Source of the DNA: Clostridiaceae bacterium
Lineage (GTDB): Bacteria > Bacillota > Clostridia > Lachnospirales > Lachnospiraceae
Direction: 5' to 3'
Length of the DNA stretch: 64,000 nucleotides
NCBI GenBank assembly: GCA_009911065.1
Contig: QXWR01000007.1
Location: 1-64,000 of the forward strand
Shown here: piece after piece, positions 34,291 through 42,896 of the stretch
How the letters are laid out: each line of letters starts with the position of its first letter
How positions within the stretch are numbered: the first letter of the stretch is position 1
Notes under the pieces: generated by a model
Told to the model about the DNA's origin: nothing
Databases searched by the model: none
Seen by the model: only the letters and a program-made list of their open reading frames with translations
Program-made: the position numbers and the translations under genes

Positions 34291-35568
34291 ATGAACAAAA
34301 GTGATATTCGTTATCAGGCATATATTGATATTTTAAAAGAAGAATTAATCCCCGCTATGGGATGCACCGAACCAATCGCACTTGCCTATGCTGCTGCCAC
34401 TGCAAGAGAGCTTCTTGGCTGTATGCCAGAGCGTGTAGAAATAGGCGCCAGCGGAAGCATTATCAAAAATGTCAAATCCGTCATCGTCCCCAACACCGGA
34501 CACTTAAAAGGAATCCCCGCTGCTGCTGCCGCTGGCATTGTAGCCGGAGATGCAGACAAACAGCTGGAAGTAATCTCCCATGTCACACCAGACCAGGAAG
34601 CACAGATCCGCGCCTTTTTGAAAGCGGTTCCCATTGAAGTGGAGCATGTAGACAATCAAATTATATTTGATATTATCGTTACCTTATATCATGGAAATGA
34701 CAGCAGCATGGTGCGGATTGCCAATTATCACACCAATATTGTACATAAAGAAAAAAATGGAGAAGTTCTTTTAGACCTGCCCATTGAGGAGGAAAAGGAG
34801 GAGAATCTTACTGACCGGACCTTACTTAGCATGGAAGGGATATGGGATTTTATCAACACAGTAGATGTGTCCGAAATCCAGGAAGTTTTAAACCGTCAGG
34901 CAGACTTTAATATGAAGATTGCCCAGGAGGGAATAAACGGCAATTATGGAGCCAACATTGGAAAAGTTCTTCTGGATTCCTGCGGTCCAGATGTGCAGAC
35001 CCGCGCAAAAGCCATGGCTGCCGCCGGGTCAGATGCCCGCATGAATGGCTGCGAACTTCCGGTGATTATCAATTCCGGCAGCGGAAATCAGGGAATTACC
35101 GTGTCAGTTCCCGTGTTGATTTACGCCAAAGAATTAGGGGCTGACCAGGAAAAGACCCTTCGTGCTCTGGCTCTCTCCAACCTTTGCTCCATTCATCAGA
35201 AAACCAAAATCGGACGGTTATCCGCCTACTGCGGTGCAGTCAATGCCGGTTCCGGTGCAGGGGCAGGCATCGCTTATCTTTGTGGTGGAGGTTACAAGGA
35301 GATTGTCCATACAGTCGTCAATGCCCTTGCCATTGTGTCAGGTATTGTCTGTGACGGAGCCAAAGCCTCTTGTGCCGCCAAGATTGCCTCTGCTGTGGAT
35401 GCAGGACTTTTAGGTTACAATATGTATAAACGCGGCCAGCAATTCTACGGAGGAGACGGCATTGTAACCAAAGGCGTGGAAGAGACCATCCAAAATGTAG
35501 GACGGCTGGGAAAAGACGGAATGCAACAGACCAACGAAGAGATCATCCGGATTATGGTTGGCGAATAA
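34291..35568 (+). CDS. cyuA: CyuA-type L-cysteine desulfidase / serine dehydratase-like protein
   Basis: The 425-residue protein matches UPF0597/CyuA: AMGCTEPIALAYAAA near the N-terminus, SGSGNQG, and NLCSIHQKTKIGRLSAYCGAVNAGSGAG, carrying cysteines expected to bind an oxygen-sensitive iron-sulfur cluster. CyuA and the related L-cysteine desulfidases break cysteine to pyruvate, ammonia and sulfide; serine may also be used. It lies 28 bases after the permease and looks like the last gene of the GntR-linked operon. Why it sits with a sugar-type importer and a methyltransferase is unclear. Confidence 0.85.
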   Translation: MNKSDIRYQAYIDILKEELIPAMGCTEPIALAYAAATARELLGCMPERVEIGASGSIIKNVKSVIVPNTGHLKGIPAAAAAGIVAGDADKQLEVISHVTPDQEAQIRAFLKAVPIEVEHVDNQIIFDIIVTLYHGNDSSMVRIANYHTNIVHKEKNGEVLLDLPIEEEKEENLTDRTLLSMEGIWDFINTVDVSEIQEVLNRQADFNMKIAQEGINGNYGANIGKVLLDSCGPDVQTRAKAMAAAGSDARMNGCELPVIINSGSGNQGITVSVPVLIYAKELGADQEKTLRALALSNLCSIHQKTKIGRLSAYCGAVNAGSGAGAGIAYLCGGGYKEIVHTVVNALAIVSGIVCDGAKASCAAKIASAVDAGLLGYNMYKRGQQFYGGDGIVTKGVEETIQNVGRLGKDGMQQTNEEIIRIMVGE

Positions 35569-35583
35569 GAGGATCAATATACC

Positions 35584-35614
35584 AGAGCCGCTTGTTTTGC
35601 AAGCGGCTCTTTTT
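35584..35614 (+). terminator. Terminator of the methyltransferase-ABC-desulfidase operon
   Basis: A perfect 11-bp stem, AGAGCCGCTTG / CAAGCGGCTCT, with a 5-base loop and a T run follows the desulfidase stop by 16 bases. Confidence 0.9.
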
Positions 35615-35790
35615 ATACGCTTTTCCCGATTCTTTGGCATTCTCCTGTGATAAACAAGAAAATCCCAATCTATCATTTGGCTCTGGCACGGGAGAAAAAT
35701 AGTGAAAAAATAATGTAAAAATAGTGGAATTATTTTTGCTGTTGGCTATGATTCAGAAGAATATTACCATGTTCATTGCTTCGCGGGAAT

Positions 35791-35827
35791 AAAAAGAGGC
35801 AGACACTTTCTCGCTCTGCCCCTTTTT
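35791..35827. terminator. Bidirectional terminator downstream of the HipA-like gene
   Basis: AAAAAGAGGCAGA pairs with TCTGCCCCTTTTT (one mismatch) around an 11-base loop. A and T runs flank both sides, so it can stop transcription from either direction. It lies about 40 bases downstream of the leftward HipA-like gene. Confidence 0.75.
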
Positions 35828-35869
35828 GTATCTCTTTCATCGTATACCTTATCTGATGAAACTCTGTTT

Positions 35870-36991
35870 TCACTTGAAAGCGTGTCTGGAAATTGCTTTC
35901 CCTCGGTCCAGCACCTGCTCCCACTTCTCCTCTTCCAGATATTCCGGTTTCTCCATAGCAAAAAGTCCAGAGAAAGAAAGCTGTAATTCTCTTTGAGCAA
36001 TTCGTGCCGCTTCTTCCAAAGTCATCCGCTCCCAGGTCGTTTGAGACAAGATCTGTTTCGCAGAAGAAAAGCTGTGGTCATGGTCAAACAAAGGGCAAAA
36101 TCCCGTTATTTTGCCGGAATCATTTTCCACAAAAAATCCCCAGTTCTGTCCATGTCGGTCGTCATTATTTAGAATATAATCTGCAATCTGCATTTGCAGG
36201 TAAGCTCTTCTATCCACTCTCAAAGCTTCCTCATAAGGATTTCGGCCGTAAGCCCCACAAAAAGCAGAAAACTCTTCGAATGTAACCATAGAAAGGTCCG
36301 GATTGGTAAACAGACAAGATTTTACCATCTTCTCTCCCACTCCATCCAACCATCCCCTTCTTTCATCCGATAGATAATCCCAAAGCTCCTCCTCTGACGA
36401 CTCCTCATAAGATATGTGAGGAATCGAAAGGACCTCCAGAATCTGGGAAGATGGAAGCTCATATTTACCTGCCTTATGCAGCCAAAGACTCCCATCCGCT
36501 CCCCGAATCCATGCCTTTGCACTGACTCCTAAAGTAGTCAGCTCCGGCGTATGAATTTGCAGCTTCTTTCCAGTAAACCGATTCGTATAAAACTCCTTCT
36601 CCTCCATCTCATAATGAGAATTGTTGCCCGATAATGCTACTTTGGTGAGAAAAAGGCTCAGTTCATTATGAAACAAATTCACATCTTCCCAACTCTTCTC
36701 ATCCTCTTCCTGACGAATCCAGTAAGAATCCTCAAGACTTAATCCTCGGCATACCAGACAAACCTCATATCGGTTTGTCTGGGAAATCCGCAGAGTGTTT
36801 AAAATCTCCTTTGCATAGCTCCTTCCCATTGACAAAGTTCGATTGGAAGCCCATTCCACAAAATCCGGAAATGTCACTCGCTCTCTCCGAAGTCCAAACG
36901 GCAGCTTGTAAAAATCAAGGATTTTACACTCTCCATTCTCCGTAATAGCCAGAGCCGGAAAATCTTTTTGCATCAAATAAATTTTACTCAT
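35870..36991 (-). CDS. HipA-like kinase-domain protein
   Basis: The 373-residue protein carries, in its C-terminal third, YILNNDDRHGQNWGFFVEND (catalytic D and metal-site N of the HipA-type kinase fold) and CPLFDHDHSFS (the DFG-equivalent Asp). The N-terminal half (KGLS-like segments, WIRGADGSLWLHKAGKYE) looks like the HipA nucleotide-binding lobe. HipA proteins phosphorylate translation factors and normally pair with HipB. No HipB-like gene is adjacent. The gene starts nine bases after the arylsulfotransferase stop without a strong ribosome-binding site, suggesting translational coupling. Its role beside sulfate-ester genes is unknown. Confidence 0.78.
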   Translation of the reverse strand: MSKIYLMQKDFPALAITENGECKILDFYKLPFGLRRERVTFPDFVEWASNRTLSMGRSYAKEILNTLRISQTNRYEVCLVCRGLSLEDSYWIRQEEDEKSWEDVNLFHNELSLFLTKVALSGNNSHYEMEEKEFYTNRFTGKKLQIHTPELTTLGVSAKAWIRGADGSLWLHKAGKYELPSSQILEVLSIPHISYEESSEEELWDYLSDERRGWLDGVGEKMVKSCLFTNPDLSMVTFEEFSAFCGAYGRNPYEEALRVDRRAYLQMQIADYILNNDDRHGQNWGFFVENDSGKITGFCPLFDHDHSFSSAKQILSQTTWERMTLEEAARIAQRELQLSFSGLFAMEKPEYLEEEKWEQVLDRGKAISRHAFK

Positions 36992-37000
36992 TCAAATCCA

Positions 37001-38869
37001 TTAGCAGTGAATCTTAATTCCAGTCTCAAACTTCTCGTCATCCACAATCAGGCGCAGATCATAGTCACCGGAAAGTCCTGCCTTGTTGACGCTTAACATA
37101 ATGGCGCGTCCATCCTTGTTGATAAATGTACCACAGCAGAGAGCCTCAAACTTGTTAGCTGCAGTGGAGATATAGTAGCGGTGCTTCTCCTCTCCCTGCT
37201 CCAGCATCAGCATAACCAGCTGACCCTTCTCAAAAACAGCTTTATAGGTAAAGCGGTCATCTTCTTCAATCAGCTCCGAACCATACTTTTCCGGAATGAG
37301 AACGCCAGAAGATTCCAGAGGAATATCCGTATCAAATTCCTTCGTCACACCCATAGCTCCCAGGAAGCATCCTTTCCCCATAGACAGGTTTACCTGGTCA
37401 TGGTACAGATGAAGCTTCTCTGCACGATAGAAGTTTCCTTCTACTTCCAGTTCCATCACTACCTGATCGTCCAGTACTTCCACAGTAATACTTCTGGTGG
37501 ACACATCCGGGTTATCCTGCATCAATGCAGCAAACTGCTCGGAAGCTTCTCCCTTTAAGTATTGAACGCCGCCAGAATGAACCATATAATGACCATCCTT
37601 ATAATATTCTACGTTACAAATATAGGAAGAGAAAAATTCCTGTCCTCTCTCCTTCCCATACTGCCATACCTGCTGAATGGTCATATCATCTGTATTAATC
37701 TTATAACGAACTCCGCGGGAGAAATTATCCTTATTTAAGATATAGTTCTCCTTAATCTTGGAGCGGAAATGTCCATTGTCAAAACACATCACATCTCCAT
37801 TTGGAGTAATCAGGTTTGCGTGCTGCTCATACTGCCAGTCAAAATCTCCATCCCCAACTGGTTTAAAGAAATATTTCTGATACTTCTCCGGCCATCCAGT
37901 AGGATCACCGATAATCCAGTTCAGCTCTCCGCTGTCATAATCAATATTCACCATAGAGTCAATATGACGTCCGGAGAAAGTCAGAGAATTGGTATTCTTG
38001 TCATACCACACGGCATTGTTGTGGAACCAGTCATGGGCAGACCAGCTTCCCGACTTGCTGCAGCCTGGGTCCAGGAACTTCTTGTAATCCCAGGTCTTTA
38101 AAATCTCACCTGTATTCCGGTCTACCAAAACACACATATCCTCCACGGTATCGCTTCTCAAATCTTCCGTCAATACCAGCAGGTTGCCGTCCTCCATCTC
38201 AAACTGATCATGGTGATATCCGCCTGGAATACCAAATTCCTTATAAATCTTACCAGTCATGCTCATCTCATAAATTCCGGACATATAGTAAGGAATCTGC
38301 AGCAGACGGTCGGTTCCCACACAGATATTGCCATTCTTCAACCGCTTTAAGTCAAATACCACCGGAATATTCAGATACCAGCGAATATCCCCCTTATAGT
38401 CAAAACCTGTGGCCAGCTGGGTTAAAGCCGGAGTAATAATGATAATCTGATCCCGCAGATAACCAGCTGTAGTATTCATATGTACAAGCTTCGGCACATC
38501 CTTGCCAAGAGGCTCTGTCTGAATATGAATGGTCTTCTTATACCCCCGGTACAGTTCAATCTCAACCGTGTTGTCATAATCTGCATACAGTCCTAAAACC
38601 GGCAGAATATGAGTCTTTGCAGGTGGAAATGTATGGCTGATGTCGCCCCACGGATGCTCCTTACCCACCACAGTCACCGTAACCGCAGTGTCCTCCTCTG
38701 TCTTAAACAGAACAACTGCAGATAACGGATTGATCAGATAAGGATTGTACTTTACAAGCGGCTCCTCAATGGTATAATTCCCAGCTTCAAACTCTGCCAG
38801 CATAGCCTTTTCAGACTCGTCCTGACGGGTAAGAATCGATGGTAAGAATGAATACTTAATGGTTTCCAT
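37001..38869 (-). CDS. Arylsulfate sulfotransferase (ASST family), without signal peptide
   Basis: Repeated beta-propeller-like segments and the histidine-bearing stretches GGYHHDQFEMEDGN, SWSAHDWFHNNAVWYD, FSGRHIDSM and WQYEQHANLITPNGDV identify an ASST, which transfers sulfate from one phenolic ester to another phenol without PAPS. The 622-residue protein begins METIKYSFLPS and has no signal peptide, so it should act in the cytoplasm, unlike proteobacterial periplasmic ASST. Enzymes of this kind are known from human gut clostridia (the classical Eubacterium A-44 enzyme). I chose this start for its AAGGAGGAATTTGCT site. It is downstream of a SLC13 anion transporter. Confidence 0.88.
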   Translation of the reverse strand: METIKYSFLPSILTRQDESEKAMLAEFEAGNYTIEEPLVKYNPYLINPLSAVVLFKTEEDTAVTVTVVGKEHPWGDISHTFPPAKTHILPVLGLYADYDNTVEIELYRGYKKTIHIQTEPLGKDVPKLVHMNTTAGYLRDQIIIITPALTQLATGFDYKGDIRWYLNIPVVFDLKRLKNGNICVGTDRLLQIPYYMSGIYEMSMTGKIYKEFGIPGGYHHDQFEMEDGNLLVLTEDLRSDTVEDMCVLVDRNTGEILKTWDYKKFLDPGCSKSGSWSAHDWFHNNAVWYDKNTNSLTFSGRHIDSMVNIDYDSGELNWIIGDPTGWPEKYQKYFFKPVGDGDFDWQYEQHANLITPNGDVMCFDNGHFRSKIKENYILNKDNFSRGVRYKINTDDMTIQQVWQYGKERGQEFFSSYICNVEYYKDGHYMVHSGGVQYLKGEASEQFAALMQDNPDVSTRSITVEVLDDQVVMELEVEGNFYRAEKLHLYHDQVNLSMGKGCFLGAMGVTKEFDTDIPLESSGVLIPEKYGSELIEEDDRFTYKAVFEKGQLVMLMLEQGEEKHRYYISTAANKFEALCCGTFINKDGRAIMLSVNKAGLSGDYDLRLIVDDEKFETGIKIHC

Positions 38870-38963
38870 AGCAAATTCCTCCTTCAAAATAAAATTAAAT
38901 ATGATTCCATCATAATCATGAACCAAGCTCAATCCCTGGCTTTTTTCACGATCATGTTGTCTC

Positions 38964-40439
38964 CTAATGAATCAAAATCGATGCTGCCGGTATCCCAACC
39001 AAAATAACCAAAACCAATTCAATCACTGCAAACATCAACGTATGCTTATAAATCTCTCCGGATTTCAGCCACTCCTTATTGCCATGAATCATAGCCGCAA
39101 AAGGAGAAGCCGAAGGCGTCACCGAAGCGCTGGCCAATACAAAAATAATAATCAAAGACGTTATAGGAGCCGAGTTAATTCCAGAATGCAGGCAGAAGGA
39201 AGCAATCACTGGCTGCATCAGCATACCAACCACCAGGCTGTTGCAGATATTGGTTAAAATCAAAGTAATCACCAGCAGCGTCACATAGAACACCACCAAC
39301 GACATACTGCTGAAAATCGGAGTCAAGATCGTGTTTAAAAATGCAGAAATTCCTGTAGCTTCATTGGTAAGGACACTTCCCAAAAGAATTGCTGCCGTAC
39401 AGAGGAAAAAAGTCCCCCATGCAAACCCATTCAGCACTTTTCCAAATGGAAGCACGGTCTCATGGTTCTCTTTATCCAAACTTACACAGGCAAGGAGCGC
39501 CGTATATCCCAAAGCAATTCCGTAGTTGTTGGCGCTTAAAAATTTCATAATTCCAAGATTTGGGACGATACTGGGCAGAAGCATGGTCATAATATATAAG
39601 ACGAATGAGATGGCCATAAACTTCTGATTGTTGTTTAACGGAGGAAGCGGATTCTTCTTTAACATTTCCACATCCAGATTTTTCAGCTTAGACACATCCG
39701 GCCGCAGCACATATTTACAGAATAATACAATCACACCAATGGAAACAAAACCATAAATCAAGGCCACAGCCAGATAAGCAGCGCTGTTAATCACCACTTT
39801 GCTTCCCATATTTTCCGTAATTCCCGCATAATTACCAATCAGTGCCAAAGAATTACCGCTGTACGGCGGCACCGGAAAACCAAGTAAGGTAGCAATCGCC
39901 ACCAAAATCAGCATGATAGTCGGATACTTTTCTCCTTTTTTAATGCCAATCGACTCAAAAATGTCATAAAGAACCGGCCAAAACAGAAAGATCGGAGAAA
40001 ACGGCCCGACAAACGCTGACATCAGCATCGCTCCAATCATCAACATTCCAGTGAATACCCAAGGACGCCCGCTGTTAATCTTCATGGTCAAGAAAAAACG
40101 CCCAATATAAGCCGTCAGCTTATTGTAGACCATGGCATTCATAACAATCATCAAAAAGAACATCTGAATCACCACTGGATTTCCAAAAGCGCTGGCAAGT
40201 ACCTGATTCATGGGAGCATAACTGGATATTCCGATCATAAAAACGCTGAGAAGACTGGACCATACCGGATCTACAGTGGTCCATAGATACAGGGTTCCGA
40301 TAAAAATTCCAATAATCTCCATTCCAACAGGAGTCACCTCTGGAAGCGGAATGGGAAGATAGCGGAACAAAAACATGATTGCCACTCCAACTATAGAGTG
40401 AATGGCTTTGGAACTAAATGTTCCAGAAGAACTTTTCAT
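38964..40439 (-). CDS. SLC13/DASS-family anion:sodium symporter
   Basis: The protein has about 12-14 hydrophobic segments. The two halves carry related loops, GFPVPPYSGNSLALIGNYAG and SASVTPSASPFAAMIHGN (a duplicated S-N/P-T-like motif seen in DASS transporters), and ILTNICNSLVVGMLMQPV. Members import sulfate, di- and tricarboxylates. As the first gene of a unit with an arylsulfotransferase, it may bring in an aryl sulfate or another anionic donor, which is inference. The start MKSSSG has GGAGG eight bases upstream; a longer ATG start at 40454 is possible. Confidence 0.85.
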   Translation of the reverse strand: MKSSSGTFSSKAIHSIVGVAIMFLFRYLPIPLPEVTPVGMEIIGIFIGTLYLWTTVDPVWSSLLSVFMIGISSYAPMNQVLASAFGNPVVIQMFFLMIVMNAMVYNKLTAYIGRFFLTMKINSGRPWVFTGMLMIGAMLMSAFVGPFSPIFLFWPVLYDIFESIGIKKGEKYPTIMLILVAIATLLGFPVPPYSGNSLALIGNYAGITENMGSKVVINSAAYLAVALIYGFVSIGVIVLFCKYVLRPDVSKLKNLDVEMLKKNPLPPLNNNQKFMAISFVLYIMTMLLPSIVPNLGIMKFLSANNYGIALGYTALLACVSLDKENHETVLPFGKVLNGFAWGTFFLCTAAILLGSVLTNEATGISAFLNTILTPIFSSMSLVVFYVTLLVITLILTNICNSLVVGMLMQPVIASFCLHSGINSAPITSLIIIFVLASASVTPSASPFAAMIHGNKEWLKSGEIYKHTLMFAVIELVLVILVGIPAASILIH

Positions 40440-40589
40440 TGGCAATACCTCCATTCATTTCCTATCTTTACGTTATAATTTTAACACATTTTTACCAATT
40501 ATGGTATAACATACGTTAAGTTTTTAAAAAAACATAGCAAAAGTCAATAAAAAGTGATATAATGTATACACATAAATATACAAAACGCC

Positions 40590-40656
40590 AGTCAAATCCT
40601 CGCTGCATTCGGCAAAAGCCCCCGGAAACACGGCGCTTGGCTCATTGCTTGCAAAA
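40590..40656. repeat. Dispersed intergenic repeat, copy B
   Basis: AGTCAAATCC (40590-40599), a 30-base diverged centre, and GGCGCTTGGCTCATTGCTTGCAAAA match copy A at 29411-29459 in order and orientation. It lies in the divergent promoter region between the anion transporter and the Crp/Fnr-type gene. Confidence 0.55.
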
Positions 40657-40709
40657 ATAAAAGAATTTCTCTTCTGGCGAGAAAAAAGAGAATCAAGGAT
40701 GGAAAAATT

Positions 40710-41396
40710 ATGGAAAAAAAGAACGGATTATTTGAAAGTTTTTTTACTCATGGAGAACCGATTACAGTTGAGAAAAACCAGATTATATACGCTCCGGACA
40801 ATGATATGCAAATGAACTCTTTGTACTTTCTGGAATCTGGGCTGGTAGCCTTGATGAGCTATTCCCGAAGCGGAGAAGAACGGGTCTATCTTTATATGAA
40901 AGGGCCACGGATTATCTCCTTTATGTCACTGCTCCTGAATGTCACCAACATCCAGGAAATCATTGGCAATACCGTTTCCAACCAGCTGTTCCAGATGACA
41001 AAGACACGTTGCGTACTTTACCGGATGCAGGGCAGCATCTTCCGGACTCTTTTAGACAAAGACTTAAATTTCAACCGTCTGATTCTTCAGGCCACAGCCG
41101 CCAATTTCATAGAAGTTCTCAACCACTTTCAGCAGGCTTTGGAGGAAAATGCCAGCGTTCGTCTCTGCCGCCTTCTGCTAGACTCCTATGTCGTCAAAGA
41201 CGGGAAAAAAATCCTCCCCAAAACCATGAGTTTTCTGGAAATGTCCAGATATTTAGGCACCCATCCGGTCACAGTATCCCGGATTGTAGCGGTTTTAAAA
41301 AAAGACGGATGTATTTCCAAAGAACAGGGACTTGTGGTAATTCAAGATGAATCCAAACTGATGCAGCTGATTGAAAATGACATTGACATCAAATAA
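40710..41396 (+). CDS. Crp/Fnr-family transcriptional regulator
   Basis: The 228-residue protein has an N-terminal cyclic-nucleotide-binding-like domain (FFTHGEPITVEKNQIIYAPD, YFLESGLVALMSYSRSGEE) and a C-terminal helix-turn-helix (SFLEMSRYLGTHPVTVSRIVAVLKKDG). It lacks the N-terminal cysteine cluster of Fnr, and no clear cAMP phosphate-binding motif is visible. It is transcribed away from the SLC13-arylsulfotransferase-HipA unit, which it probably controls. The start has only a weak upstream site (AAGGATGGAAAAATT). Confidence 0.85.
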   Translation: MEKKNGLFESFFTHGEPITVEKNQIIYAPDNDMQMNSLYFLESGLVALMSYSRSGEERVYLYMKGPRIISFMSLLLNVTNIQEIIGNTVSNQLFQMTKTRCVLYRMQGSIFRTLLDKDLNFNRLILQATAANFIEVLNHFQQALEENASVRLCRLLLDSYVVKDGKKILPKTMSFLEMSRYLGTHPVTVSRIVAVLKKDGCISKEQGLVVIQDESKLMQLIENDIDIK

Positions 41397-41409
41397 ATTT
41401 GCATAAAAT

Positions 41410-41446
41410 AACATCCAACAGTCTTTTTATAAAGCTGTTGGATGTT
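41410..41446. terminator. Bidirectional terminator between convergent genes
   Basis: A perfect 12-bp stem, AACATCCAACAG / CTGTTGGATGTT, with a 13-base loop lies between the regulator stop and the convergent phosphoribosyltransferase stop. Short A/T runs flank both sides. Confidence 0.75.
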
Positions 41447-41473
41447 AAAATTTTCTCGCTTTTATCTTAAAAA

Positions 41474-42196
41474 TCAATCCAAAACCGTATATCCGTAACT
41501 GTTGACAATGGCATCCAGCTTTACGCCGTTTTTACAGTCCTCACATTCTTTCGGATCGGAAAGCCGGAAATCTGGCAGATCAGACACGCCAAATACCGAA
41601 TTAACCGGATATCCGTCAATCTCATCCACAGCAGAGAAGATAACCGAAATCCCTTCAATAATGCCGCCGTAGGAATTGATGCACCGGATGCTCTTTGCGA
41701 TAGTTCTTCCAGACATGGCTGTGGCCAGTACCACCAGCACATGCTTATCCTTTAACATAGGCCGAATATTGTCCCGAACCACCATCTGACCTGTAGAATC
41801 AAACTCCGGGGTAATAATATAGCTGGTGTGATGGCTGTTCAAGGTGGTAACGCCAATGCTGGAAAGCTCTGACGCAACATAAGCCCCAATCACCTCACAC
41901 CCATCCATACAAATAATGGTATCAATCGGAGTCTTGGTAGCTAAAGACGCCATCAGCTGCTGCATATCACCAGTGGCCAGAGAAATATTCCCGACAGGCA
42001 GATTTACTCTGCTTACATACCTGGACACCATGGCCTTGGCTACTTCCTGGGCATCCTTGCGGCGCATTTTTAAAGAAGTCATGTCAATATAGTAATTAAT
42101 ATGGAAACGGTCAGAAGAGAAATGACCCTTGGTAACTTTCAGCGCTACCTCTGGATTGTCCTTTGCAAATATCTTGGTGGGCTTTCCCATACTCAT
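41474..42196 (-). CDS. Orphan phosphoribosyltransferase with atypical PRPP loop
   Basis: The 240-residue protein has a type I phosphoribosyltransferase-like order: an N-terminal MTSLKMRRKDAQEVAKAMV region, a central VNLPVGNISLATGDMQQL, IDTIICMDGCEVIGAYVA, and a PRPP-loop position reading HVLVVLATAMSGRTIA. The usual pair of acidic residues before the loop (as VVDDVIATGGT in Apt) is absent; the segment has leucine and alanine there. Its C-terminus has CEDCKNG, a possible metal site. Clostridial relatives are often called orotate phosphoribosyltransferase-like, but true OPRT activity is doubtful. The gene is about 110 bases downstream of apt in the same direction. Confidence 0.7.
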   Translation of the reverse strand: MSMGKPTKIFAKDNPEVALKVTKGHFSSDRFHINYYIDMTSLKMRRKDAQEVAKAMVSRYVSRVNLPVGNISLATGDMQQLMASLATKTPIDTIICMDGCEVIGAYVASELSSIGVTTLNSHHTSYIITPEFDSTGQMVVRDNIRPMLKDKHVLVVLATAMSGRTIAKSIRCINSYGGIIEGISVIFSAVDEIDGYPVNSVFGVSDLPDFRLSDPKECEDCKNGVKLDAIVNSYGYTVLD

Positions 42197-42304
42197 AATC
42201 GATACCTCCTGTTTTATTTAGATAGAGACAACATACCGCAAAATCCCAAAAAAATCCATAACCAAAGTTAATAATTTTAAATTTTTTAAAGTTCTGCCTG
42301 TAAA

Positions 42305-42829
42305 CTACTTTCCTTCATAGACAATGGCAGATTCCACTGGATATCCTTCCAGCTTTTCCCGGCCTTTTAATCCCGCCAGTTCCATGACAAAACAAATCTT
42401 CACCACCTGGCCTCCCAACTGTTCCACCAGTCCAATGATCGCCTCAATCGTGCCCCCTGTGGCAATGAGATCATCCACAATCACCACCTTCTGTCCCGGT
42501 AAAATAGCGTCCTTGTGAATCTCAATCTCCCCTGTCCCATACTCCAGCGCATACTCTGCAGAAATGGTTTCCCTTGGAAGCTTCCCCTTTTTCCTCACAG
42601 GCACAAAGCTCTTATGACAGGCGTAAGCCACTGGCATTCCAAAAATAAATCCTCTGGACTCAGGTCCTAAAATCACATCAAAATCCACCCCATCCACCAT
42701 CTTCAAAAGCTTGTCAATGGCCAGATGCAGTCCGTCTGCATCCTGCAGAATAGAGGTCACATCCCGGAAAATAATCCCCGGTTCCGGAAAATCCGGTATA
42801 CTAATTACATATTCCTCCAGCTTCTTCAT
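42305..42829 (-). CDS. apt: Adenine phosphoribosyltransferase
   Basis: The 174-residue length and sequence are typical: YVISIPDFPEPGIIFRDVTSIL at the N-terminus, VILGPESRGFIFGMPVAYA, and the PRPP loop VVIVDDLIATGGTIEA. It salvages adenine to AMP using PRPP. The start follows GGAGGATGAGGAT. Confidence 0.95.
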   Translation of the reverse strand: MKKLEEYVISIPDFPEPGIIFRDVTSILQDADGLHLAIDKLLKMVDGVDFDVILGPESRGFIFGMPVAYACHKSFVPVRKKGKLPRETISAEYALEYGTGEIEIHKDAILPGQKVVIVDDLIATGGTIEAIIGLVEQLGGQVVKICFVMELAGLKGREKLEGYPVESAIVYEGK

Positions 42830-42896
42830 ATCCTCATCCTCCTTACTTTGATCGCCTTTTCAATTTCAAAATGAACGCCCTCTAATTTTCACGGCT

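Larger units (their letters stand above)
35569..35869. other. Intergenic region holding two terminators
   Basis: Apart from a + strand terminator at 35584-35614 and a bidirectional hairpin at 35791-35827, the stretch holds no gene or promoter that I can support. It separates two convergent operons. Confidence 0.6.
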
